50,969 bases of DNA from Curvibacter sp. GWA2_63_95 (GTDB lineage: Bacteria; Pseudomonadota; Gammaproteobacteria; Burkholderiales; Burkholderiaceae_C), in NCBI GenBank assembly GCA_001795455.1, contig MGPB01000032.1:1-50969 (forward strand). Direction: 5' to 3'. The notes under the pieces were generated by a model. It ran no database searches. It worked only from the letters and a program-made list of their open reading frames with translations, and was not told the DNA's origin. The translations under genes were made by a program, and so were the position numbers. This document shows, one piece after another, positions 8,466 through 15,604 of the stretch; position 1 is the first letter of the stretch; every line of letters begins with the position of its first letter.

Positions 8466-9275
8466 GTGCAAATCCTGGTTGATTCGGAATCGTCCGAGCG
8501 CCCCTACTGGTTGATCGCCCTGCTGCTGATCAGCGCCGCGTTTGTGGCGCTGGCGGTGGCCGACGGGCGCTACGCCTTCATCTTCCAGACCCTGGCCGAG
8601 GGGCTGTGGACCACCATTTACGTGGCCGTGATCAGCTTCGCGCTGGCGGCCAGCATCGGCCTGCTGCTGGCGCTGGCCAGCCGCGCACCGTGGCTGTGGC
8701 TGCGCCAAAGCGCGCGCTTCTACATCGAGGTGGTACGCGGTCTGCCCGCGCTGGTCATCCTGCTCTACGTCACCTTTGTAGGCGCACCCGCGCTGGTCAC
8801 CCTGTACCAGTGGGCATTTGAAGCCACGATTGCCGCGGGCTGGCTGCCCGATATCCAGGTGCGCGATGTCTCCAACACCGTGCGCGGCATCGTGGCACTG
8901 GCGCTGGCCTACAGCGCCTTTCTGGCCGAGGTGTTCCGCGCCGGGCTGCAGAGTGTGGAGCGGGCACAGATCGAGGCCGCCCAGGCGCTGGGCCTGGGCC
9001 GCTGGCTGACCTTCCGGCTGGTGGTGTGGCCGCAGGCCGTGCGCCGTGTGCTGCCGGTGCTGGGCAATGACTTCATCGCCATGGTGAAAGACTCGTCACT
9101 GGTCTCGGTGCTGGGCGTGAACGACATCACGCAGCTGGGCAAGCTGTATGCGTCCAGCTCCTTCTTGACGGTGGAGACCTACAACGTGGTGGCCGTGCTC
9201 TACCTGATGCTGACCATCACGCTGTCGCTGCTGCTGCGCCGCCTGGAGCGGCACCTCAAGCAGCGCGGTACGTAG
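8466..9275 (+). CDS. Amino-acid ABC transporter permease (HisM/GlnP type)
   Basis: This 269-residue inner-membrane protein has five or six transmembrane helices and the binding-protein-dependent transport signature (EAAQALGLGRWLTFRLVVWPQAVRRVLP, residues about 170-197), which couples to the ATPase. The N-terminal TM domain carries IEVVRGLPALVILLYV, typical of polar amino-acid permeases. It starts with a GTG at 8466 and is transcribed with the preceding binding protein. Only one permease gene and no ATPase gene are present. Either the permease works as a homodimer with an ATPase encoded elsewhere, or the operon has lost a gene. Confidence 0.88.
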   Translation: MQILVDSESSERPYWLIALLLISAAFVALAVADGRYAFIFQTLAEGLWTTIYVAVISFALAASIGLLLALASRAPWLWLRQSARFYIEVVRGLPALVILLYVTFVGAPALVTLYQWAFEATIAAGWLPDIQVRDVSNTVRGIVALALAYSAFLAEVFRAGLQSVERAQIEAAQALGLGRWLTFRLVVWPQAVRRVLPVLGNDFIAMVKDSSLVSVLGVNDITQLGKLYASSSFLTVETYNVVAVLYLMLTITLSLLLRRLERHLKQRGT

Positions 9276-9326
9276 ATTTCGCCGCCGGACAGCGACCCGC
9301 GCAGCGGCGGGGCGTGGGGGCTCTTC

Positions 9327-10085
9327 TTACAACACCGCCACTTCGGCAATGGCATTGGCCATGTACTCGATCTTCTGCTGCATGTCGGCGTCGGTGTCGG
9401 CATGGCGTTGGGCAATGGTGCGGAAGTCTTCGTGGATCTGCAGGAAGGCGTCGACCACATCGGGGTCGAAATGGGCGCCCCGCCCGTCGGTGAGGATCTC
9501 GACCGCCCGCTCGTGCGACACACCGTCCTTGTAGACCTTGTTGCTGATCAGCGCGTCGTACACATCAGCCAGCGCCACGATACGGGCCGACAGCGGAATC
9601 TGCGCCCCCCACAGGCCTTTCGGGTAGCCGGAGCCATCCCACTTTTCCTGGTGGCACAGGGTGATTTCCTTGGCGAGGGTGAGCAGCGGCGAGACGTGGC
9701 CCAGTGTTTTTTCGGCACGCGCCAGGGCATCGTGGCCTAACGTGGTGTGGGTGCGCATGATGGCCACCTCATCGGGCGTCAGGCGGCCGGGTTTGAGCAG
9801 GATGCGGTCGGGAATGCCCACGGTACCCATGTCGTAGATCGGCACGCTGGTGAGCAGCATTTCCACATAGGTGGGGGTCAGCACCTCGGCATGGGCGGGC
9901 TGCGTTTGGAGCTGGGCGCACAGGGCACGCACATACCGTTGCACGCGCAGCATGTGGCTTTCGGTGTCCGAGTCACGCAGCTCGGACAGGGTGGCCAGCG
10001 CAAATACCACCACCTGGGTGGCCCGCAAGGCATCCGCGGGGTCCAAGGTTGTGGCCACGGTGGATGGGGTGGTATCGGATGTCAT
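9327..10085 (-). CDS. Degenerate HD-GYP domain protein
   Basis: The 252-residue protein is almost entirely an HD-GYP domain, the c-di-GMP phosphodiesterase family. GSGYP at 151-155 and ADVYDAL near 173-179 are kept, as are H44 and H113. The HD dyad itself reads Y84-D85 in VPIYDMGTVGIPD, where the family has HDIGKIGIPD. The normally doubled histidine before the GYP loop is H145-Q146. Two metal ligands are therefore lost and the protein may bind rather than cleave its ligand. There is no receiver domain. The ATG at 10085 has GGAG upstream and overlaps the stop of the methyltransferase gene (ATGA). Confidence 0.82.
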   Translation of the reverse strand: MTSDTTPSTVATTLDPADALRATQVVVFALATLSELRDSDTESHMLRVQRYVRALCAQLQTQPAHAEVLTPTYVEMLLTSVPIYDMGTVGIPDRILLKPGRLTPDEVAIMRTHTTLGHDALARAEKTLGHVSPLLTLAKEITLCHQEKWDGSGYPKGLWGAQIPLSARIVALADVYDALISNKVYKDGVSHERAVEILTDGRGAHFDPDVVDAFLQIHEDFRTIAQRHADTDADMQQKIEYMANAIAEVAVL

Positions 10086-10873
10086 GGGTTTTCTCCTGCA
10101 GGCACAGACAGGGGTGCCTGGTACAGCCACACCATTTTGCCACCGGGTGTGCGCAAGCTGGCGGTACAAATGTGCGGTGTTGCTTCAAAGTCCAAACTGA
10201 CCAACCAGGCCCCGGGGCGCAGCTCGGCATGCGCCTTGGCGGTCGCGCGCGCCATGCTCTCGGGCCGCTGAAACAGGTAGACCATGTCGTAGGCCGACCA
10301 GTCGGCCCGCCAGATATCGCCTTGGCGCACACGCGCCCAAGGGCAGCGCAGGGCGCACAAGGCGCGCAGCGGCCAGCTCCATTCAATGCCGTGCAGCTGG
10401 GCCTGCGGGTAGGCCAGGCGCAAGGCCTGCAGGCCGTGGCCCAGGCCGCAGCCCGCGTCCAGCACGTGCGCACCGGCGGGCAGTGGCGCGAGGGTGGGCA
10501 GTTCGGTCAGTGCGTTCAGGGGAGTGGGAAACAGCGGCGCATCGCGCCAAGCGTTCACGGGGTAGACCAGCAGCAACAAACCCAGCGGCAGCAGCCAAGC
10601 CCAGGCCGGCACTGCGCTGCCCCCCAGCAGCCCCAGGGTGAGCGCCAAGGACACGGGAAACCCCACCGCAATCAGCGTGCGGCGCCACCAGCTGACGCCC
10701 CACAGGCTCAGCACCACGCCCAGCGCACTGGCCAGGGCCAGCGACCAGGGCAGCGCCAGGCCCTGCTCCCACACGGTGCGAAACAGCGTCCAGCACAGCA
10801 CCCAGGCGACGATGGCGGGCAGCGGCCAGAGCCAGGTGGCCGGGTTCAGGCGCTGCCAGGGTTTAGGGGTCAA
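10082..10873 (-). CDS. Membrane-anchored class I SAM-dependent methyltransferase
   Basis: The 263-residue protein begins with three or four hydrophobic helices over residues 12-110. A Rossmann-type methyltransferase domain follows, with motif I VLDAGCGLGHG at about residues 136-146 and a following acidic position (LHGIEWS). It resembles membrane-tethered methyltransferases of unknown substrate. The only start at a sensible place is the TTG at 10873. Its ribosome site GGAGG lies in the interspersed repeat copy C. It is coupled through ATGA to the HD-GYP gene. What it methylates is not known, and a link to c-di-GMP signalling is only suggested by the coupling. Confidence 0.75.
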   Translation of the reverse strand: MTPKPWQRLNPATWLWPLPAIVAWVLCWTLFRTVWEQGLALPWSLALASALGVVLSLWGVSWWRRTLIAVGFPVSLALTLGLLGGSAVPAWAWLLPLGLLLLVYPVNAWRDAPLFPTPLNALTELPTLAPLPAGAHVLDAGCGLGHGLQALRLAYPQAQLHGIEWSWPLRALCALRCPWARVRQGDIWRADWSAYDMVYLFQRPESMARATAKAHAELRPGAWLVSLDFEATPHICTASLRTPGGKMVWLYQAPLSVPAGENP

Positions 10874-10930
10874 ACAGGCCTCCAGCCCTTATGGAATATG
10901 CGCGAACAGCTACTGTTTTAATAGCAATTA
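10870..10930 (+). repeat. Interspersed 60-bp repeat, copy C
   Basis: It reads CTTATGGAATATGCGCGAAC, then AGCTACTGTTTTAATAGCAA. It fills the gap between the parB stop codon and the methyltransferase start, and provides that gene's GGAGG and TTG start. It is nearly identical to copy I at 49747. Confidence 0.8.
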
Positions 10931-11887
10931 ACGGTTGCCGCCGGGGGCCAGTCGTTCAATCAGGCCATTGAGCTCGTCCATCGAGCCGAACTGGATCACC
11001 ACCTCGCCCATCTCCTCGATACGGCCATGGCGCTTGACGCGTTTTTTCACCAGCACCTCCACCTGCGCCATCAGCAGGTCGGACAGTTCTTCTTCCACAC
11101 GCTTCAAGTCGCGCGACTTTTCCTTGGTCGGCTTTTGCGGCGTCAGCGAGAACTCGGCGCTGAGTTTCTTGACCAGGCTCTCGGCCTCGCGCACCGACAT
11201 TTTTTTGGTGGCAATCTGGTTGGCCGCGGTGATCTGCGTGGCGCGGTCCAGCGCCAAGAGTGCGCGCGCGTGGCCCATGTCCAGGTCACCGGCCATCAGC
11301 ATGGTCTGCACCGGGTCAGCCAGGTTCAAGAGGCGCAGCAGGTTGCTGGCGGCACTGCGCGAACGGCCCACGGCCTGCGCCGCGGTTTCGTGCGTCAGGC
11401 CAAACTCCTTGATCAGGCGCTGCAGGCCCTGCGCCTCTTCCAACGGGTTCAGGTCTTCGCGCTGGATATTCTCGATCAGCGCCATAGCCGCGGCGGCCTC
11501 GTTGGGCACGTCGCGCACCAGCACCGGCACACTGTCCAGGCCAGCCAGCTTGGCCGCGCGGAAGCGCCGTTCGCCGGCAATGATTTCATAGATGGCGCGC
11601 TTGCGGCCGTCACCGATATGCTTTGCCGCGTCCGCCTCGTCGAGCTGGCGCACGAGGATGGGCTGCATGATGCCCTGCGCCTTGATGCTCTCGGCCAGCT
11701 CATACAGGGCGCCCTCGTCCATGCGGGTGCGCGGCTGGTAGACGCCGGCCACCATGTCGCTCAGCATCAACGTGCTGGGGGTACCGGGGTTGGCCGGTTG
11801 GGCGTCTGCTGCGGGCATGTCTTTGACCTTGGGGCCCAACAAGGCTTCCAACCCCATTCCCAAACCTTTGGGTTTCTTCGTGACCAT
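10928..11887 (-). CDS. parB: Chromosome partitioning protein ParB
   Basis: This 319-residue ParB/Spo0J family CTPase and DNA clamp binds parS sites and works with ParA in origin segregation. Visible parts are the N-terminal KGLGMGLEALLG segment that touches ParA, the ParB/Srx domain with GERRFRAAKLAG and NIQREDLNPLEEA (residues about 105-150), and the KorB-like helix-turn-helix region with GLTHETAAQAVGRSRSAASNLLRLL. A C-terminal dimer domain ends at GLIERLAPGG. It is the last gene of the mnmG-rsmG-parA block, and four parS-like sites lie 2-5 kb upstream. Confidence 0.95.
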   Translation of the reverse strand: MVTKKPKGLGMGLEALLGPKVKDMPAADAQPANPGTPSTLMLSDMVAGVYQPRTRMDEGALYELAESIKAQGIMQPILVRQLDEADAAKHIGDGRKRAIYEIIAGERRFRAAKLAGLDSVPVLVRDVPNEAAAAMALIENIQREDLNPLEEAQGLQRLIKEFGLTHETAAQAVGRSRSAASNLLRLLNLADPVQTMLMAGDLDMGHARALLALDRATQITAANQIATKKMSVREAESLVKKLSAEFSLTPQKPTKEKSRDLKRVEEELSDLLMAQVEVLVKKRVKRHGRIEEMGEVVIQFGSMDELNGLIERLAPGGNR

Positions 11888-11923
11888 GTTCTTCTCTTTC
11901 TTTGAAATTGGGTGCGCCCGCCT

Positions 11924-12475
11924 CTAGGCGGTGCGCGCGATAAGGGCTTGCAGCCGGGCGTGGCCATCGGCCCAATCGCCCAGGCCGGTGTCGGCGTTGA
12001 TGTGGCCGGCCGCGCCGTAGTCCACAAAGTCTGCGCCCCAGGCGCTGGCAAATTGCTGCGCGCGGGCGAAAGTGCAATACGGGTCGTTCTGGCTGCCCAG
12101 CAGCTCGGCGGCAAAGGGCAGTCGGTCCATCACCACCGGCCACCAGCTCTTGAGCGCGGCGCGCAGTTCCTCGCGCTCAGGGTCGCCAGGCGCCACCAGA
12201 AACGCGACCTGCACCTTGTGTGTGTTTTGCGAATGCTGGGCCCAGGCGGCGGTGAGCATGCAGCCCAGGCTGTGCGCCACCAGCACCACGGGCGTGGGCG
12301 CGGCCAGCACGGCTTCTTCCAGTTGCATCATCCAGTCACCGCGCAGCGGCTGCATCCAGTCGTGCTGCTGCACACGCGTGTAGCCGTGCAGCGCCTCCCA
12401 GCGGCTTTGCCAGTGGGCGGCGCCGGAGTTTTGCCAGCCGGGCAGGATGAGGACAGTGGGCGAAGCGGTGGCCAT
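11924..12475 (-). CDS. Small serine hydrolase, RBBP9/YdeN type
   Basis: The 183-residue single-domain alpha/beta hydrolase begins with the family segment TVLILPGWQNSGAAHWQ. The nucleophile is in VLVAHSLGCML, an acid residue probably lies near LGSQNDPY, and the catalytic His is in GAAGHINADTGLG. This is the RBBP9/YdeN family, whose bacterial members have no settled substrate. It sits between parA and parB on the same strand, with a 77-bp gap to parA that holds repeat copy D, and a 36-bp gap to parB. Whether it has any role in chromosome segregation is unknown. Confidence 0.85.
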   Translation of the reverse strand: MATASPTVLILPGWQNSGAAHWQSRWEALHGYTRVQQHDWMQPLRGDWMMQLEEAVLAAPTPVVLVAHSLGCMLTAAWAQHSQNTHKVQVAFLVAPGDPEREELRAALKSWWPVVMDRLPFAAELLGSQNDPYCTFARAQQFASAWGADFVDYGAAGHINADTGLGDWADGHARLQALIARTA

Positions 12476-12476
12476 G

Positions 12477-12545
12477 TTGGTTTGCTATGGATTCAGGAGC
12501 TGTTTGCGCAATAAATACGAGGGCTATAGGCCAATTTGGCTTTAA
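12477..12545 (-). repeat. Interspersed 60-bp repeat, copy D
   Basis: On the minus strand it reads GCCTATAGCCCTCGTATTTA, then TTGCGCAAACAGCTCCTGAATCCATAGCAAA. It is the most diverged copy. It lies in the gap between the parA stop and the small hydrolase start. Confidence 0.65.
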
Positions 12546-12552
12546 AAATGCG

Positions 12553-13338
12553 TCACATCACCTTGATGCGATCGACCATCTCTTGCGCAAAGGTCACAAA
12601 GGCCTGCGCACCCTTGGATTGGGGATCGAACACCACGCCGGGCACGCCGTAGCTGGGGGCTTCGGCCAGGCGCACGTTGCGCGGGATCACGGTGTTGAAC
12701 ACCTTGTCGCCAAAGTGGGCCTTGAGCTGTTCGCTGACCTGTTGCTGCAGCGTGATGCGCGGGTCGAACATCACACGCAGCAGGCCGATGATCTGCAGGT
12801 CGTCGTTGAGGTTGGCCTTGACCTGCTTGATGGTGTTGACCAGATCGGTCAGGCCTTCCAGCGCAAAGTACTCACACTGCATGGGCACGATCACGCCGTG
12901 TGCGCAGCACAGGCCGTTCAGCGTCAGCATGCTCAGGCTTGGCGGGCAATCGATCAGCACAAAGTCGTACTCGGCGTCCACCGCGGCCAGCGCCAGCTTG
13001 AGGCGTTTTTCGCGGCGCTCCAGTTCCACCATTTCCACCTCGGCACCGGCCAGCTCGCGGTTAGCGCCCAGAATGTCGTAGCTGCAGCCACCTTCGATCA
13101 GTTTGTCGCTTTTGGCCCGCGCCTCGGCCACCGAGGCCGATTCGAGCAGCACGTCGTAAATGGTGAGCTCCAGCTTGCGCTTGTCCACCCCGGAACCCAT
13201 GGTGGCGTTGCCCTGCGGGTCCAGGTCAATCATCAGCACGCGCTGGCCCACCTTGGCCAGGCCAGCCGCCAGGTTGACGGTGGTGGTGGTCTTGCCCACG
13301 CCACCCTTTTGGTTGGCAACACAAAAAATCTTGGCCAT
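12553..13338 (-). CDS. parA: Chromosome partitioning ATPase ParA (Soj)
   Basis: The 261-residue deviant Walker ATPase binds DNA non-specifically as an ATP dimer and pulls ParB-parS complexes. The N-terminus MAKIFCVANQKGGVGKTTT is the deviant Walker A motif. DFVLIDCPPSLSMLTLN is the Walker B region and GVIVPMQCEYFALEG follows it. The length equals that of chromosomal Soj proteins, with no N-terminal DNA-binding extension of the plasmid type Ia ParAs. It lies between lysE and the small hydrolase, 20 bp from lysE, in the leftward mnmG-parB block. Confidence 0.95.
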   Translation of the reverse strand: MAKIFCVANQKGGVGKTTTTVNLAAGLAKVGQRVLMIDLDPQGNATMGSGVDKRKLELTIYDVLLESASVAEARAKSDKLIEGGCSYDILGANRELAGAEVEMVELERREKRLKLALAAVDAEYDFVLIDCPPSLSMLTLNGLCCAHGVIVPMQCEYFALEGLTDLVNTIKQVKANLNDDLQIIGLLRVMFDPRITLQQQVSEQLKAHFGDKVFNTVIPRNVRLAEAPSYGVPGVVFDPQSKGAQAFVTFAQEMVDRIKVM

Positions 13339-13358
13339 CTGGAATTACCTTTGCCGTC

Positions 13359-13973
13359 TTATTTGGAAATGGCCAGCTTGATGCCAAAGCCGATGAGGAA
13401 GAGACCGGCCACCTTTTCAAGCACACGGCCGATCTTGGGATTGGCGCGCATGCGCTCGGCCAGGAAGTGCGTGAGCAATGTAGCGCCCAGACCGTAGAGG
13501 AAGGTGAGGAAGGCGATGGTGGCAGCCATGAAGGCGTAGGTCACCAGACCTTGCTGGGTGGCGCGGTCCACAAACAGCGGGAAGAAGGCCATGTAGAACA
13601 AGATGGCCTTGGGGTTGAGCAAGGTGATGAGCAATGCCTGGCGCAGGTAGTGGCCGGCCTTGATGTTGAGCACGGGTGCAGCGCCGGGTTTGGCGGTCAG
13701 CATCTTGAGGCCCAGCCAGGCCAGGTACGCAGCGCCCAACCACTGCACGGCATGAAAGGCGTCGGGGTAGGCGGCCAGCAGTGCAGCCACGCCGGCCACA
13801 GCGGACCACATGAGCACCTGGTCACCCAGGATCACCCCCAGCGTGGCAGCCAGCCCGCCCGCAATGCCGCCCTTGCTAGTGGACGTCACCAACGCCAGAT
13901 TGCCCGGGCCGGGAATGGCCAGGAACACGATGATGGTGATGACAAAAGTGCCGTAATCGGTGACGCCGAGCAT
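13359..13973 (-). CDS. LysE family amino-acid exporter
   Basis: This 204-residue inner-membrane protein of the LysE/RhtB superfamily has six predicted helices. It has the N-terminal IVFLAIPGPGNLALVT segment with the conserved PGP, a first repeat ending in AYLAWLGLKML, and LLNPKAILFYMAFFPLFV in the middle, the family signature. Such proteins export basic or neutral amino acids. The specific substrate is unknown. It is inserted between rsmG and parA in the same direction, with the first repeat pair and one parS site upstream of it. Confidence 0.88.
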   Translation of the reverse strand: MLGVTDYGTFVITIIVFLAIPGPGNLALVTSTSKGGIAGGLAATLGVILGDQVLMWSAVAGVAALLAAYPDAFHAVQWLGAAYLAWLGLKMLTAKPGAAPVLNIKAGHYLRQALLITLLNPKAILFYMAFFPLFVDRATQQGLVTYAFMAATIAFLTFLYGLGATLLTHFLAERMRANPKIGRVLEKVAGLFLIGFGIKLAISK

Positions 13974-14072
13974 GGGGATTTTCTTTCAGGGGAAGGGGGT
14001 GAGTTTACGTTGGAAACTTTGGGCTTCGGTGTGGCTTGTTGCCTGTGCCCTGCGTAAGAGATGTGAGGGTGT

Positions 14073-14088
14073 TGTTTCACGTGAAACT
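14073..14088. other. parS: parS site 1 (intergenic)
   Basis: TGTTTCACGTGAAACT matches 15 of 16 positions of the bacterial chromosomal parS palindrome. It lies about 100 bp upstream of the LysE gene and 2.2 kb upstream of parB. ParB binds such sites. Confidence 0.85.
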
Positions 14089-14123
14089 TTTGGGATTCCC
14101 TGGCAGCGGTTTTGGCTGGGCTC

Positions 14124-14217
14124 GCTGCGTGGCAGGGGCACGCCCCGCCGTTCGTGTCCCCCGGGCCTTCGGCCCTCCTCCTTGACCTCACTTTGGGGCG
14201 TGCCCCTGCCACACAGC
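14124..14217 (+). repeat. Paired-stem element 1 (forward)
   Basis: Outer arms at 14124-14146 and 14195-14217 pair at 22 of 23 positions, the inner 18 bp being perfect. They enclose a 48-nt core. The core holds TTCGTGTCCCCC, an inner hairpin GGGCC-TTC-GGCCC (14163-14175), then TCCTCCTTGACCT. The core linkers recur in three other elements; the arms do not. It is not coding. Confidence 0.8.
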
Positions 14218-14268
14218 TACGAACAGCGAATGGGTTTTCCACTGCTGGCAAACGAAACACCTCGCGCA

Positions 14269-14360
14269 GGCTGGGTTGGGTAACACGTTTTGCGTAGGTC
14301 AAGGAGGAGCCCGCGTAGCGGGCGGGGGACACGAAGCAAATCGCGTTACCCAACCCGGCC
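14269..14360 (-). repeat. Paired-stem element 2 (reverse)
   Basis: Outer arms at 14269-14293 and 14336-14360 pair at 22 of 25 positions and enclose a 42-nt core. On the minus strand the core reads TTCGTGTCCCCC, an inner hairpin GCCCGC-TAC-GCGGGC, then TCCTCCTTGACCT. It faces element 1 across 51 bp. The stretch 13974-14385 holds only this pair and parS site 1; I see no gene in it. Confidence 0.8.
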
Positions 14361-14385
14361 CCACACCAAAGCTGAAGGCGAGGGG

Positions 14386-15069
14386 TTAAGCCGCCGCCCT
14401 CTTCCGCATCCAAATAATGCACCGCTCCGCATCCAACCCCGGTACCACCAGTTGTTCCACGTGAAACACCTCCACCAAACCAGGCAATGCAGCCATCTCC
14501 TCTGCCGGATGTTTACCCTTCATGCCCATCCACACCCCCTGCCCCGCCAAGGCTTTTTCAGACCAGGTGGTGAAATCCACCAGCGATGCAAAAGCCCGGG
14601 AACTCACCACGTCGTACGGCTCCGTCAAACTTTCCACCCGCGCATGGATGCCCCGCAGATTCGGCAACCTCAGGGTCGCCGCTACCTGCTGGATAAAGGC
14701 AGCCTTCTTGGCCACCGTGTCCACACAGTGCACCGTGATGTGCGGGCAGCAAATGGCGATCACGATGCCGGGCAAACCAGCACCTGATCCGACATCGAGC
14801 AAGCGGGGTTTGTCACCCACCACGCCCTGCTCTGCCAACACGGCCAACTGCTTTTGCAAGGGTGCAATCACCGCCAAGCTGTCCAGCAGGTGGTGCGTCA
14901 GCATCTCGTCGGGGTCGCGCACGGCGGTCAGGTTGTAGACCTTGGTCCACTTGGCGATCAGGGCCAGGTAGTCCAGCAATGCGGTGATCTGGGCATCGCT
15001 CAGCGCCAGGCCCATGCCGGGCAGCGACTGGGCCAGCACCTCGCGGTGGTTCAACTTAGGGGCAGGCAA
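14386..15069 (-). CDS. rsmG: 16S rRNA (guanine-527 N7)-methyltransferase RsmG (GidB)
   Basis: The 227-residue enzyme methylates N7 of G527 in 16S rRNA. It has the RsmG pattern: WTKVYNLTAVRDPDEMLTHHLLDSLA near residues 41-66, the SAM motif LLDVGSGAGLPGIVIAI, and RAFASLVDF in the middle of the domain. The start is a TTG at 15069 with GAGG upstream; it overlaps the previous gene by 14 bases. A TTG at 15054 is an alternative. A parS-like site lies inside the 3-prime part of the gene, where it encodes FHVEQ. Confidence 0.93.
   Translation of the reverse strand: MPAPKLNHREVLAQSLPGMGLALSDAQITALLDYLALIAKWTKVYNLTAVRDPDEMLTHHLLDSLAVIAPLQKQLAVLAEQGVVGDKPRLLDVGSGAGLPGIVIAICCPHITVHCVDTVAKKAAFIQQVAATLRLPNLRGIHARVESLTEPYDVVSSRAFASLVDFTTWSEKALAGQGVWMGMKGKHPAEEMAALPGLVEVFHVEQLVVPGLDAERCIIWMRKRAAA
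14453..14468. other. parS: parS site 2 (inside rsmG)
   Basis: TGTTCCACGTGAAACA fits the TGTTNCACGTGAAACA consensus known from Bacillus subtilis and is 15 of 16 against the perfect palindrome. It lies in the coding region of rsmG. Confidence 0.8.
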
Positions 15070-15604
15070 CGGACACCTCGTTCTGTAGTTTTGCGTAATC
15101 CATCTTTTCCTTGTCAGTCATCTTGGCCAGCCGGGCCTTGGCGTCATCGCGCACCTGGCGCAGCATGCGGCAGCTGGCAGCGTCGGGTTTGCCGGTGGGG
15201 CGAGCCTGCCCCGCGGCACGCCAGGCTTTCTCGACCTGGTCGCCGCATTGGGCTTCAAACTCGGATACCGCGCGCTTGATCTCTTCCAGCCCGGCCTCGG
15301 AGCGCAACAGCTGAGAGGCCTTGTCACCCAGCACTTGGCACTGCGGGCTGAGGCCAGCCTGCACTTGCTGGCGCTTGGCCTGCTCCAAGGCAGTCGTCGG
15401 CTCCGCCGGGGGCACGGGCTTGGGCGCAGACTTGGTGATACCCGGCACGGTGGAACTGGCTTGGTCCGCGGCACAGGCGTGGTCGCTGAACACGACCTTG
15501 CCGTCCGCGGCCTTGCACTTGAACACCTCAGCCTGCACCGAGGTACCCAGCAGCACCAGCCAGGCAGCCGCTATCACAACGCGGGCAAGTTGCATGGGGG
15601 TCAA
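15056..15604 (-). CDS. DUF4124 domain-containing secreted protein
   Basis: This 182-residue protein has a signal peptide ending near SVQAE. The short DUF4124 segment follows directly (EVFKCKAADGKVVFSDHACAAD, residues about 25-46), with its typical Tyr/Phe-Lys-Cys and a second Cys. The rest is a charged alpha-helical tail with several cysteines. The function of the family is not known; it is probably periplasmic. It overlaps the upstream gene by four bases and rsmG by 14, so the three are likely co-translated. Confidence 0.8.
   Translation of the reverse strand: MTPMQLARVVIAAAWLVLLGTSVQAEVFKCKAADGKVVFSDHACAADQASSTVPGITKSAPKPVPPAEPTTALEQAKRQQVQAGLSPQCQVLGDKASQLLRSEAGLEEIKRAVSEFEAQCGDQVEKAWRAAGQARPTGKPDAASCRMLRQVRDDAKARLAKMTDKEKMDYAKLQNEVSVACP

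Noticed and set aside
9281..9310. CGCCGC...GCGGCG hairpin after the amino-acid permease gene
   Set aside because: The loop is 18 nt and no T-run follows. In GC-rich DNA such matches are frequent, so it is not called a terminator.
10928..13338. Plasmid or phage origin of the parA-parB genes
   Set aside because: ParA has the short chromosomal form, parS sites are of the chromosomal type, and the genes lie in the mnmG-rsmG block.
14124..14360. The paired-stem elements as simple Rho-independent terminators
   Set aside because: The outer stems are not followed by T-runs, the cores are conserved beyond need, and they are paired in opposite orientation. They may still stop transcription in part.
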